From Holosporaceae bacterium (GTDB lineage Bacteria; Pseudomonadota; Alphaproteobacteria; UBA3830), in contig JAITQS010000026.1 of the NCBI GenBank assembly GCA_031288795.1, forward strand, positions 1 to 48,006: a DNA stretch of 48,006 nucleotides, written 5' to 3'. Positions 33,370 through 41,878 of the stretch are shown piece after piece (position 1 is the stretch's first letter; each line of letters opens with the position of its first letter). Under the pieces are notes generated by a model. That model was not told where the DNA came from. It worked only from the letters and a program-made list of their open reading frames with translations, and made no database searches. A program made the translations under genes and the position numbers.

Positions 33370-33957
33370 TCATAAAAACAATTTTACCAGAAGAAAACCA
33401 ACGATAACGCTGACAATTATTATAATTAATGCTGTTTTTTTGTGTTTTTCAATGAAGCTCAAAATAGATTCGCCGTACTTTTTACAGATTATCGAAAGGA
33501 TCAGGAATCTTGCGGTCCTGGTTATCACGGACGCCACACCAAAAACCGCCAGGTCAACTTTTGCGAATCCGCTGGCGATGGTCACGATTTTATAGGGAAT
33601 TGGGGTCAATCCTTTGGCGCAGATTATCCAGAAGGCCCATTTGCTGATGGTACCGGACTGTACCAGATCGTTAAACTTATCAAATTGGCCGTAGAAGTCC
33701 AGTATGCGGGATCCAATCAGCTCGAAGCAGCCGTAGCCGATGTAGTAGCCGAGAAACCCGCCCAGCACCGACGCTAAACTGCATATAAAAGCGTAATACA
33801 GACTTTTATTCTTATTCTTGGCGACGACAATGGCTAAAATCGGATCCGGCGGAAGCGGAAAAAACGAACTCTCGATGAAAGAAATGAGCATTAAAACGAA
33901 CCCCGCATGCTTGCTTTCGGCTTTTTTCATCATCCAATCGTATATTTTTTCTATCAT
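33370..33957 (-). CDS. YqaA-like inner membrane protein, SNARE-associated (VTT) family
   Basis: A 195-residue membrane protein with the DedA/YqaA-like domain: ISFIESSFFPLPPDPILAIVV near the start, then LGGFLGYYIGYGCFE, and AKGLTPIPYKIVTIASGFAKV, which matches the family's conserved Arg/Lys-x-x-P-x-P loop. The domain is found in proteins now thought to move lipids across membranes; the role of this one is not known. ATG 33957 sits one base after the dnaE stop codon and is chosen over an upstream TTG that would overlap dnaE. It ends the lolD-dnaE operon. Confidence 0.8.
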   Translation of the reverse strand: MIEKIYDWMMKKAESKHAGFVLMLISFIESSFFPLPPDPILAIVVAKNKNKSLYYAFICSLASVLGGFLGYYIGYGCFELIGSRILDFYGQFDKFNDLVQSGTISKWAFWIICAKGLTPIPYKIVTIASGFAKVDLAVFGVASVITRTARFLILSIICKKYGESILSFIEKHKKTALIIIIVSVIVGFLLVKLFL

Positions 33958-33958
33958 T

Positions 33959-36900
33959 TTATTCGCTTTCCGCCATAACATTACTGATACCCACGATATT
34001 TTTCAAATCCAATATATCATAAGTTTGAAGAAGGTATTTATCCGGGAGGACTATTTTCTTTTCGTTGGGCATTATTAATTCGATTATTGTATTTCCACCT
34101 GTGCGAAAATTATCCGCCAGTGTTTTTATGGCGGAGAGCTGCGGAAGCGCATTAATTTTTACGCGAACGATGCTTTCGAACATTTTGGGAGTTCGGCGAT
34201 CTAGACTGTAGGGCGTAAATTTATCATTGGCATCGAATTTTTTTATTTTTTCGACGGTTACGCGGATTTTGTCATCGTTTTTGTAGCAATTAATGGTCAG
34301 CACGACGATATTTCCTATTTCCAGCAGCTCCCGATAATTTTCCAACGTTTCGGAAAACAGCGTGACGTCTGTGCTGCCGGACATATCAGACACCTGCAAT
34401 ATACAGAATTTACTCTGATTTTTGGTGGTTTTGTAGATAACACTATTTATGGTCACCACAATTTTTGTTTTGGCGAGGTTTAGGGCTTCCATAATAGTAG
34501 GAAACTGGAGGCTTTTCAGAAGATCCTCGTATTGCTGCATTGGATGCGACGAAATATAAAATCCGACGGCAACGAATTCGTTTTGCAATTTTGTTGTTTC
34601 ATCCCATTCCGGAACATTGGCCAGCGGTGGATACGATTTTTCAAACAAAGAAACCTGATCGGTGGATAGTTTCATCGCCAGAATATCCTCCATGGAGCTA
34701 AATAGCTGGTTTCTGTTGGGATGCAGACTGTCAAATACTCCGGATTTTATGAAATGCTCCAAAATTCTTTTGGTGATAACTTTTTTGGGCAGCATTCTTT
34801 CCATGAAGTCGAAAATTGAGGTGTAGTTGCCGTTTTCGGTTCTTTCCTGCACTATTTCCTGCACGGAGTGATCGCTGCTGCTTTTTATGGCCGCCAGGCT
34901 ATAGCGAATAAGATTATTTTCGTAATCCACGAGGAAGTCATTTTCGGACAGATTTATATCCGGTGGAGTAATTGTGATATTATTTTTTTTTGCATCCTGG
35001 TAGGCGGCGTATAATTTATCCGTATTGGTCATGTCCAGAGTCATTACGGCGGCGAAGAATTCCATGGTATAGTTCGCCTTGAGGTAGGCGGTCTGATAGG
35101 TGAGCAATCCATAGGGAGTCGAGTGACATTTATTGAAGCCGTAGCCGGCGAATTTATTCATTTGCTCGAAGAGGCGTTCTGCTATATCCATGGACACGCC
35201 GCGTTCTGTTGCGCCGTCGATGAAGCGTTTTTTCTGGGCATGCATTTCGTCTTTATCTTTTTTTCCCATGGCGCGCCGCAGAATATCCGCCTGTCCCATT
35301 GTGTATCCGCCGACTTCCTGGGCGATCTGCATGACCTGCTCCTGATACACCATCACGCCATAGGTTTCCGCCAGAATCGGCTCTAGTTTTTCGTGCAGAT
35401 AGGTTATTTTTTCGACGCCGTGCTTGCAGGCGATATATTTGGGTATATCATCCATGGGACCAGGGCGATATAGAGCCACCAGCGCAATGATATCCCCAAT
35501 TCTGTCCGGCTGCAGTTTTCTCAGGACGTCGCGCATGCCGGCGCTTTCTATCTGGAACACGCCAACGCAATTGACTTTGCGCAGTAGCTCAAACGTTTTA
35601 GGATCATCCAGGGGAATTTCCTGTGTTGTCAGATAAATTCCTCGTTTTTTTAGGATGGCGAGATTTTTTTGAATGACCGTAAGAGTTTTCAGTCCCAAAA
35701 AATCGAACTTAATTAGTCCGGCGCTTTCCACGTATTTCATGGAGAATTGCGTAACCGGCATGATGGATTTCTGGTCTTTATAGAGGGGGACCATCTCCTG
35801 AATATTTTTATCCGAGATCACGACGCCGGCCGCGTGAACCGAGGCATGCCGATATAATCCTTCGAGTTTCAGAGCTATTTCCATGAGGTTCTTCACCTGC
35901 GGATCGGTTTCCAGGAGCTCCTGCAGCACCGATTCTGCGTCGATGGCCTGCTGCAGCGTCAGTGGATTAGCGGGATTAAAGGGAATCATCTTTGATATTT
36001 TATCCATGAAGCCGTAGGGTATCGCCAGAACTCTGCCGACATCCTTTACCACCGCTCGCGCCTGTAGTTTTCCGAACGTAATGATCTGGGCCACCGACTG
36101 ATAGCCGTACTTTTGCTGCACGTATGCAATGACCTCGTCTCTCCTTTCCTGGCAGAAGTCGATGTCGACGTCCGGCATGGATACGCGGTCCGGGTTTAGA
36201 AATCGCTCAAAAAGTAATTGGAACCGAATGGGATCTACGTCCGTAATTTTCACCGCCCAGGCCACAATGGATCCGGCTCCGGATCCGCGTCCGGGTCCTA
36301 CGGGAATATCATGCGATTTGGCCCACTGCACGTAGTCTGCGATAATGAGAAAATACCCGCTGAATCCCATCTTCTTGATCATGTCCAATTCGTAATAAAG
36401 GCGATCAAAATATTTTTTGCGGATTTCGTCGAAATTTTCGGCAGGGGAAAAATTTTTCAGCTTCTCTCCGAGGCCGGCGGTGGATAAATCCCGCAACTCT
36501 TCGTCCTGGGTTTTGCCGCTGAGGGGAGTAAACTGCGGCATCCACGGCTTTTTCTTGGTCAGACAGAAGCTGCATCTGTGGGCGATGCCAATGGTATTTT
36601 CGATGGCTTCCGGGAGGTCGTAAAAAATTTCCGTCATCTCTTGGGGAGACTTGAAATAAAAATCCTGCGATGACACCTGCCGTTCTGCGTCGTAGATGGT
36701 TTTTCCCAGGGCAATGCACAGTAGAATATCGTGGGCGTTGAAGTACTCCGGAGACGCAAAGCATACATTGTTAGTGGCCACCAGCGGAATATTATGGTCA
36801 TAGGCCAAATTGACGGCTATTTCCTCTATTTTTTGCTCCTGCTCGGAGTTATGGCGGGAGAGCTCGATGTAGAGCCGTCCGGAAAAATATTTGAGCAGAA

Positions 36901-37384
36901 AGGCGAGATACTCTTGGGCAGTGTTTGGGTCGTTTTCCAGTAGAAGTGCTCCGAGAGATCCATAAATGCCGCCGGTGGCGAGAATAATATCACTGGAATG
37001 TTTCGCCAGAAGATCCAGCGATATTTCCGGGTAGCTCGCGGACGTCGGATTTAAATGGGCGTTGGATACCAGCTGAATTAAATTTTGATAACCGTCGGTA
37101 TTCTTCGCATACAGCAAAACACTGGTGGGACGATCGATTTTTTTCGGATGTTGCACGTTCAACTGACAGGCGATAATCGGCTGAATTCCACGAGCAGCGC
37201 AATTGGTGGAAAAATCCATCGCTCCGAACAAATTATTAGTGTCGGTGACCGCCACAGCCGGCATTTGATATTTTTCGCACAAGGAGGCAAGTTTATCTAT
37301 TTTTATGGCCCCTTCCGACAGGGAATAGGCGGAATGCACTCTCAGATGAACGAAACCACCATTTATTTTTTCAGTGGCACTCAT
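33959..37384 (-). CDS. dnaE: DNA polymerase III alpha subunit
   Basis: A 1141-residue replicative polymerase of normal length. The N-terminal PHP domain begins FVHLRVHSAYSLSEGAIKID; the usual metal-binding HSDYS reads HSAYS, so that site may be altered. The polymerase core holds VGPGRGSGAGSIVAW, and PDVDIDFCQERRDEVI with catalytic Asp residues. The finger region is AGYGFNKCHSTPYGLLTYQTAYLKANY. An OB-fold follows near residues 990-1060. It extends DNA within the holoenzyme, whose chi subunit is encoded at 6514. Its ATG overlaps the lolD stop (ATGA). Confidence 0.97.
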   Translation of the reverse strand: MSATEKINGGFVHLRVHSAYSLSEGAIKIDKLASLCEKYQMPAVAVTDTNNLFGAMDFSTNCAARGIQPIIACQLNVQHPKKIDRPTSVLLYAKNTDGYQNLIQLVSNAHLNPTSASYPEISLDLLAKHSSDIILATGGIYGSLGALLLENDPNTAQEYLAFLLKYFSGRLYIELSRHNSEQEQKIEEIAVNLAYDHNIPLVATNNVCFASPEYFNAHDILLCIALGKTIYDAERQVSSQDFYFKSPQEMTEIFYDLPEAIENTIGIAHRCSFCLTKKKPWMPQFTPLSGKTQDEELRDLSTAGLGEKLKNFSPAENFDEIRKKYFDRLYYELDMIKKMGFSGYFLIIADYVQWAKSHDIPVGPGRGSGAGSIVAWAVKITDVDPIRFQLLFERFLNPDRVSMPDVDIDFCQERRDEVIAYVQQKYGYQSVAQIITFGKLQARAVVKDVGRVLAIPYGFMDKISKMIPFNPANPLTLQQAIDAESVLQELLETDPQVKNLMEIALKLEGLYRHASVHAAGVVISDKNIQEMVPLYKDQKSIMPVTQFSMKYVESAGLIKFDFLGLKTLTVIQKNLAILKKRGIYLTTQEIPLDDPKTFELLRKVNCVGVFQIESAGMRDVLRKLQPDRIGDIIALVALYRPGPMDDIPKYIACKHGVEKITYLHEKLEPILAETYGVMVYQEQVMQIAQEVGGYTMGQADILRRAMGKKDKDEMHAQKKRFIDGATERGVSMDIAERLFEQMNKFAGYGFNKCHSTPYGLLTYQTAYLKANYTMEFFAAVMTLDMTNTDKLYAAYQDAKKNNITITPPDINLSENDFLVDYENNLIRYSLAAIKSSSDHSVQEIVQERTENGNYTSIFDFMERMLPKKVITKRILEHFIKSGVFDSLHPNRNQLFSSMEDILAMKLSTDQVSLFEKSYPPLANVPEWDETTKLQNEFVAVGFYISSHPMQQYEDLLKSLQFPTIMEALNLAKTKIVVTINSVIYKTTKNQSKFCILQVSDMSGSTDVTLFSETLENYRELLEIGNIVVLTINCYKNDDKIRVTVEKIKKFDANDKFTPYSLDRRTPKMFESIVRVKINALPQLSAIKTLADNFRTGGNTIIELIMPNEKKIVLPDKYLLQTYDILDLKNIVGISNVMAESE

Positions 37385-38082
37385 TTTTTCAGTAGTACTC
37401 CTTCGGAAATGGTATATTTCATGGACATTTTTTCTGCCAGTTCGTAGTTATGGGTGGCGATAATGGCCGCCATCTTGGTTTTTTGGGTTATTTCCAGAAG
37501 GTCATCGAACACTGTCATGGCCGTTTCGTGATCCAGATTCCCCGTAGGTTCGTCCGCCAGCAGAATTACCGGATCGTTGGCCAGAGCTCTTGCGATGGCG
37601 ACCCGCTGCTTCTGCCCTCCGGACAACTCCGCCGGACGAGACCGCAATTTGGTTCCCAGTCCGAATTCCTCCAGCAGGTGCTTTGCCTTGTCCTCGGCTA
37701 TTTTTCGGGAGGTATTTTTCAGCAGCTGCGGCAGCATCACATTTTCCAGAGCCGAAAATTCCTGCAGCAGATGGTGATACTGGTAGACGAATCCTATTTT
37801 AGACAACCTAAGATCCGTCTTTTCATTGTCGGACAATTGCCGGCTATCTCTGCCGGTGATAAATAAATTCCCCTCGGTGGGATCGTCCAGCAACCCCGCC
37901 ACGTGCAGCAGCGTCGATTTTCCGGATCCAGACGGCCCCAGCAGAGCCAGAAGCTCCGATTCCCGAACCTCCAGAGATACTCCCTCCAGTACCGGTAGCT
38001 CATCGTCGCCGTAGCGCTTACGGATGCCCTCGAGAACAAGCAGCAGTGGAGGTTCCAACGCGATTTTCGGACAATGATTCAT
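37381..38082 (-). CDS. lolD: Lipoprotein-releasing ABC transporter ATP-binding protein
   Basis: A 233-residue ABC ATPase. Walker A is GPSGSGKST, the Q loop VYQYHHLLQEFSALENVMLP is typical of the LolD/MacB group, the signature is LSGGQKQR and Walker B is VILLADEPTGNLD; the H loop is IIATHNYELA. With LolC/LolE it releases lipoproteins from the inner membrane for outer membrane transfer. ATG 38082 with GGAGA upstream is chosen; a GTG at 38115 lies at the promoter -10 and would not be on the transcript. The usual upstream membrane gene lolC/E is absent: miniature element copy E and a beta-barrel gene lie there. Confidence 0.92.
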   Translation of the reverse strand: MNHCPKIALEPPLLLVLEGIRKRYGDDELPVLEGVSLEVRESELLALLGPSGSGKSTLLHVAGLLDDPTEGNLFITGRDSRQLSDNEKTDLRLSKIGFVYQYHHLLQEFSALENVMLPQLLKNTSRKIAEDKAKHLLEEFGLGTKLRSRPAELSGGQKQRVAIARALANDPVILLADEPTGNLDHETAMTVFDDLLEITQKTKMAAIIATHNYELAEKMSMKYTISEGVLLKK

Positions 38083-38113
38083 GGTGTCTCCGTACGATTC
38101 AATCTTCGGGGTC

Positions 38114-38122
38114 ACTATAGCA
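38114..38122 (-). promoter_or_regulatory. Extended -10 promoter of lolD-dnaE
   Basis: The minus strand reads TGCTATAGT, giving a start near 38107 and a leader of about 25 bases before ATG 38082. The surrounding 13 bases are identical to those of the promoter at 33242. Confidence 0.55.
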
Positions 38123-38166
38123 TCTGCGGGATAATTTTCGCAACCCCGCAGCGAAATACCTCATTA

Positions 38167-38308
38167 GAGACAGTTGCATAATGAGATTTTTCTTGCAAGA
38201 ACGAGGAAAAACGTAGCGCAAGACCGCAGTGTGCTGCTTGTACATGAGGATCTGAGCAACGGATTTTACGAAATCGATGGCGAGAAAAAGCCATTAGGCA
38301 ACAGTCTC
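38167..38308 (+). mobile_element. Miniature element, copy E
   Basis: A 142-bp full-length copy starts GAGACAGTTGCATAATGAGA and ends TTAGGCAACAGTCTC. It is flanked by CATTA on both sides (38162-38166 and 38309-38313), a perfect 5-bp target duplication. It lies 85 bases upstream of lolD. The 430-base gap between lolD and the 38517 gene holds this element, the lolD promoter and the promoter of the beta-barrel gene. Confidence 0.92.
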
Positions 38309-38459
38309 CATTATGCAATAATCTCTCCTAAATATTGATTTTGCCACATACACCTACTCTCTAAGGCAATATTTGTGTTGTTTATCAGCGGAATAACAGA
38401 GTATTGGCGAAAAAACTGTTGTTTTATTGCAACAAAAAAAGTTAAACTATTTAAAAATA

Positions 38460-38488
38460 TTGCTTGATTAAAAGAAATCTTATATCAT
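38460..38488 (+). promoter_or_regulatory. Putative promoter of the 38517 outer membrane protein
   Basis: TTGCTT (38460-38465), 17 bases, TATCAT (38483-38488, 5 of 6). AAGGAG lies 7-12 bases before the ATG at 38517. The -35 is weak. Confidence 0.4.
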
Positions 38489-38516
38489 TATTAAAGTGAT
38501 TTTTAAGGAGATTTAA

Positions 38517-39269
38517 ATGAAAAAGTATGCGTTATTAACAGTTTCTGGAGTTTTGTTTTTTGCCGCGGCGAACGCTGATCAGTCCGTTTTGGCTGTTCAT
38601 GAAGAGCCGGTCGTAGTTGCTGCAGAGCCCGAGCCGCAGCCAACAGTCCTCGAACAAGAGGAAGAGTACAATTCCCCATTCAGTGGAGTATATGTTACCT
38701 TGGGTATTGGTGGCAACTTCCTGTCAAGCAAAATCGATGGAAATCTTGACCCTTTCTCCCTGAAAAGCGATAACGCGAGAGTGAATCGTGTCGCCGGTAT
38801 TGTAGGATTAGGCGGCGGAAAAGTACTCAACAATACCTTCTACATCGGTGGAGAAGTTTTGTGTGATTTCAGCGGTTCTAAGGAGAAAAACCTAGAGAAT
38901 ATCCACCTAAATGGTAATGCGGTGAATAATGTGGATGCAAAAGTAAAAATATCTGCGGTAATTCCATCTGTGGCCTTAAGACTTGGTTATTTCAATAAAA
39001 ATGTAGACATGTTGTTCTTCGCAAAGATAGCCGCTTCCTATGCATCAGTCAAAGTTACGGCTCCGACTCTTAACAACGGTGTTACCATAAAAGGAGACGT
39101 TTCAACATTCTCTCCGGCCATTGGTTTGGGAATCGAAAAAGCGTTCGGTAAGAAATTTTCTGGACGTCTGGAGGGAGAATACAGATTTAGCTCCAGTAAA
39201 GATTTACTTAAAGCCGCTAGTGGTCTGAACGTTCGTGCACTGGTTGCCTATCACATTAACGGTATATAA
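38517..39269 (+). CDS. Outer membrane beta-barrel protein, opacity/surface antigen-like
   Basis: A 250-residue protein. The signal peptide MKKYALLTVSGVLFFAAANA is followed by a short Glu/Pro-rich linker (about 28-50) and alternating amphipathic strands of a predicted eight-stranded barrel: SGVYVTLGIGGNFLSSKI, RVAGIVGLGGGKVL, YIGGEVLCDFSG, PSVALRLGYF and FSPAIGLGIEKAFGKKFSGRLEGEYRF. It resembles small porin or surface antigens of intracellular alphaproteobacteria. A convergent paralogue lies downstream, and a strong terminator follows. Confidence 0.75.
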   Translation: MKKYALLTVSGVLFFAAANADQSVLAVHEEPVVVAAEPEPQPTVLEQEEEYNSPFSGVYVTLGIGGNFLSSKIDGNLDPFSLKSDNARVNRVAGIVGLGGGKVLNNTFYIGGEVLCDFSGSKEKNLENIHLNGNAVNNVDAKVKISAVIPSVALRLGYFNKNVDMLFFAKIAASYASVKVTAPTLNNGVTIKGDVSTFSPAIGLGIEKAFGKKFSGRLEGEYRFSSSKDLLKAASGLNVRALVAYHINGI

Positions 39270-39299
39270 AGTTAAATGTATGGTTTCCTAGTTAAAGAT

Positions 39300-39309
39300 C
39301 CCCCCCCCC
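39300..39309 (+). repeat. Run of ten C
   Basis: A poly-C tract of ten bases lies between the stop codon of the beta-barrel gene and its terminator. It is prone to slippage and to length error in sequencing. It is outside any coding region. Confidence 0.8.
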
Positions 39310-39314
39310 TCTTC

Positions 39315-39346
39315 AATGCCATCGTAACAACGATGGCATTTTTTTT
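39315..39346 (+). terminator. Rho-independent terminator
   Basis: AATGCCATCG (39315-39324) pairs perfectly with CGATGGCATT (39331-39340) around loop TAACAA, followed by a run of eight T. It ends the 38517 gene and faces the convergent 39435 gene. Confidence 0.93.
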
Positions 39347-39434
39347 ATGCTAAAATTACCATAACCTCATAAAAAAAATCTGGGCGGCGAATCCATCGCA
39401 ATCAATTGCAGAAAAAACCTGCCGACACCCCCTC

Positions 39435-40112
39435 TCAAAAACTCACGTTATACATAATACCACATTTGATGCACATGCTGCCTCCGCGTTCTAATTTGTA
39501 TATGTCATTGGAACAATCTGTTCTTATTATGTATTCAATATCAAAGCGTAGGGAATATTTTCCGCTGATGGCCTTTTCTACACCCAATCCAACGGTGGGA
39601 ACAAGCTTGGACATGGATAAATGAGTGTTGTCGTATTCTATTTTTACTTTTGTGTGAGAAAGCATTAGCTTCCCAAAAAGCAGTAGATTACTGCCGGAGG
39701 GGGAATATCCCACTCTGAATCCAAACGAAGGCACGAGTCCATTGTGGTTGAACTTTACGGCGACTCCGTTAATATCGCCTCTGCTGCTGGCAGCCTTTGC
39801 AAGACTCATACACAGTTCTCCTCCCAAATATATGGGTATGCCATTGAGTACTCTGCCGTTACCAAAATACAAATTTCCCACCATACGACTTATCCTTTTG
39901 GTTTTGTCGTTTTTCGTGGCAAGATCTGTGACGTTGTCGATGTCGAATAAATATCCGCAGCCAATGCCAAAAAATATGTGATTAAAGTGGTCATTGTCAC
40001 ATTCAGAGTTGCCATCAGGCTGTTCCGTATAGTAATCTTCGATTGCATGAACATTCTCATAGACACACGTAGCATTGGCAAAAATCACTGCGAATAATAT
40101 TAATTTTTTCAT
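39435..40112 (-). CDS. Outer membrane beta-barrel protein, paralogue of the 38517 product
   Basis: A 225-residue protein. The signal peptide MKKLILFAVIFANATCVYENVHA comes first, then strands aligning with the convergent neighbour: FGNGRVLNGIPIYLGGELC with GGGKVLNNTFYIGGEVLC, LVPSFGFRVGYSPSGSNLLLFGKLMLSHTKVKI with its counterpart, and LVPTVGLGVEKAISGKYSLRFDIEY with its counterpart. It ends in NVSF, with the terminal Phe recognised by the barrel assembly machinery. Function is unknown; a surface porin or antigen is likely. ATG 40112 follows GGGAGA; an upstream ATG at 40130 is less likely. Confidence 0.75.
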   Translation of the reverse strand: MKKLILFAVIFANATCVYENVHAIEDYYTEQPDGNSECDNDHFNHIFFGIGCGYLFDIDNVTDLATKNDKTKRISRMVGNLYFGNGRVLNGIPIYLGGELCMSLAKAASSRGDINGVAVKFNHNGLVPSFGFRVGYSPSGSNLLLFGKLMLSHTKVKIEYDNTHLSMSKLVPTVGLGVEKAISGKYSLRFDIEYIIRTDCSNDIYKLERGGSMCIKCGIMYNVSF

Positions 40113-40417
40113 AACAAAATCTCCCGGCAAAACAAAAATACAGCGAAAGATTACTAGGTTTTTATCGCAAAAGCAACCAAAAGGCTATATTCCCCTATCA
40201 CCCCTGTTCGAGAATAAGGAGAAGAGAGAGTAAAATCCAATTGATGATACGATTGGAGAGTGGATTGTTTTTAGTTTTTGCAGGCGAGGTGCAAATTCCA
40301 GAGCGCAGATGCAACAGCAATCAAAGGTTTCAGCTTTTTTTTCTTTGAAAATTTTTCTATTATGTATTATTGATATCCGAAGCGTTTGTGGTAACAAAAA
40401 GAGTATTAGGGGGAGGT
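40113..40417. other. Non-coding gap between divergent genes
   Basis: No gene is visible. For gatA the plus strand holds a possible promoter, TTGAAA (40345-40350), 17 bases, TATTGA (40368-40373), and the strong ribosome binding site GGGGGAGG (40409-40416). On the minus strand TTGCTT, 17 bases, TAATCT may serve the beta-barrel gene. gatC, often upstream of gatA, is not here. Confidence 0.5.
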
Positions 40418-41878
40418 ATGCATACATTATCTATCTATGAAGCTAGAGAGAGACTTCTGGAGAAAAAATTTTCGTCCACTGAGCTTACGCAGTGTTTTTT
40501 AGATCGAATTCGCCAATATAGTCATTTGAATGCTTTTATCACTCTGAGCGAGGAGCAGGCGCTGGAATCGGCGAGGAAATCCGACGAAAGAATCGCGCGG
40601 GGATTCTCGACCGGAGCGCTGGATGGAATTCCCCTAGCCATCAAAGATTTGTTTCTCACGAAGGGAGTTCGGACCACTGCCGGGTCCAAAATGCTCTATA
40701 ATTTCATTCCGCCGTTCGAATCGACGGTATCCCAAAAATTACTGGACGCAGGAGCGGTTTTTCTCGGAAAAACCAACATGGACGAATTTGCCATGGGATC
40801 CGCGAACATCACCAGCTACTATGGAAACGTAATAAATCCCTGGAGCTGCGGCGATAAAAAACTTGTGCCGGGCGGATCGTCCGGAGGATCTGCGGCGGCA
40901 GTTGCCGGACACTTATGCACAGCGGCCATCGGATCCGACACCGGTGGATCAGTGCGACAGCCCGCGGCATTTTCCGGCATTGTTGGCCTCAAACCGACCT
41001 ACGGCAGATGCTCTCGCTACGGCATGGTTGCATTTGGATCGTCGCTGGATCAGGCGGGACCCATGACAAAAACGGTTCGCGATGCCGCAATATTTTTACG
41101 GGTGATCTCCGGCCATGATCCGAAAGATTCCACGTCGTCTAGGAAACCGGTCCCGGATTTTGAATCGTTTGTGGGAAAAACCGTGGAGAAAATAAAAATC
41201 GGCCTACCGAAGGAATATTTTCTGGAGGGAATGTCGTCTGAAATCGAAGACGCCTGGCAAAAAGGCGTAGACATAATGCGGGACGCCGGCACCGAAATCG
41301 TGGAAATATCGCTACCACACGCCAAATACGCGCTTCCGGCTTATTATATCATTAGTCCGGCGGAGGCATCGGCCAACTTGGCCCGCTATGACGGTCTGCG
41401 GTACGGATTCCGGGCCGCCGGAGCAAAATCTCTCCTGGAAATGTACGAAAAAACCCGCGAGGAAGGCTTCGGAGAAGAAGTCAAAAGGAGAATTTTAGTG
41501 GGAACCTACGTTCTGTCCGCCGGCTACTACGATGCCTACTACACCAAAGCGCTCCAGGTGCGGCAGCTCATAAAGCAGGATTTTAGGGAGGCGTTTAAAC
41601 AAGTGGACATCATAATGACGCCCACCACTCCCAGCAGTGCGTTTGCCATTGGAGAAGAGCCCCAGGATCCGGTCAGCATGTATCTGAACGATGTGCTCAC
41701 GGTCACGGCAAACATAGCTGAACTGCCGGGAATTTCGGTGCCCATAGGCCTAGATAAATTAAATCGTCCGCTGGGACTGCAGTTTCTAGCTCCGCAGTTT
41801 CGGGAGGATTTGCTGATCCAAAACGGATACATATTGGAACAAAATGCCAACTTCCCAACTCTAAAGGAGATCATCTAA
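40418..41878 (+). CDS. gatA: Aspartyl/glutamyl-tRNA amidotransferase subunit A
   Basis: A 486-residue amidase-signature enzyme. The Ser-cisSer-Lys triad is intact: K76 in PLAIKDLF, cis-Ser154 in PGGSSGGSAAAVAG and nucleophile Ser178 in GSDTGGSVRQPAAF. It releases ammonia from glutamine for amidation of mischarged Glu-tRNA-Gln or Asp-tRNA-Asn, together with GatB and GatC. ATG 40418 has an excellent ribosome binding site; upstream in-frame codons are ignored. It overlaps gatB by one base (TAATG). gatC is not adjacent. Confidence 0.97.
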   Translation: MHTLSIYEARERLLEKKFSSTELTQCFLDRIRQYSHLNAFITLSEEQALESARKSDERIARGFSTGALDGIPLAIKDLFLTKGVRTTAGSKMLYNFIPPFESTVSQKLLDAGAVFLGKTNMDEFAMGSANITSYYGNVINPWSCGDKKLVPGGSSGGSAAAVAGHLCTAAIGSDTGGSVRQPAAFSGIVGLKPTYGRCSRYGMVAFGSSLDQAGPMTKTVRDAAIFLRVISGHDPKDSTSSRKPVPDFESFVGKTVEKIKIGLPKEYFLEGMSSEIEDAWQKGVDIMRDAGTEIVEISLPHAKYALPAYYIISPAEASANLARYDGLRYGFRAAGAKSLLEMYEKTREEGFGEEVKRRILVGTYVLSAGYYDAYYTKALQVRQLIKQDFREAFKQVDIIMTPTTPSSAFAIGEEPQDPVSMYLNDVLTVTANIAELPGISVPIGLDKLNRPLGLQFLAPQFREDLLIQNGYILEQNANFPTLKEII

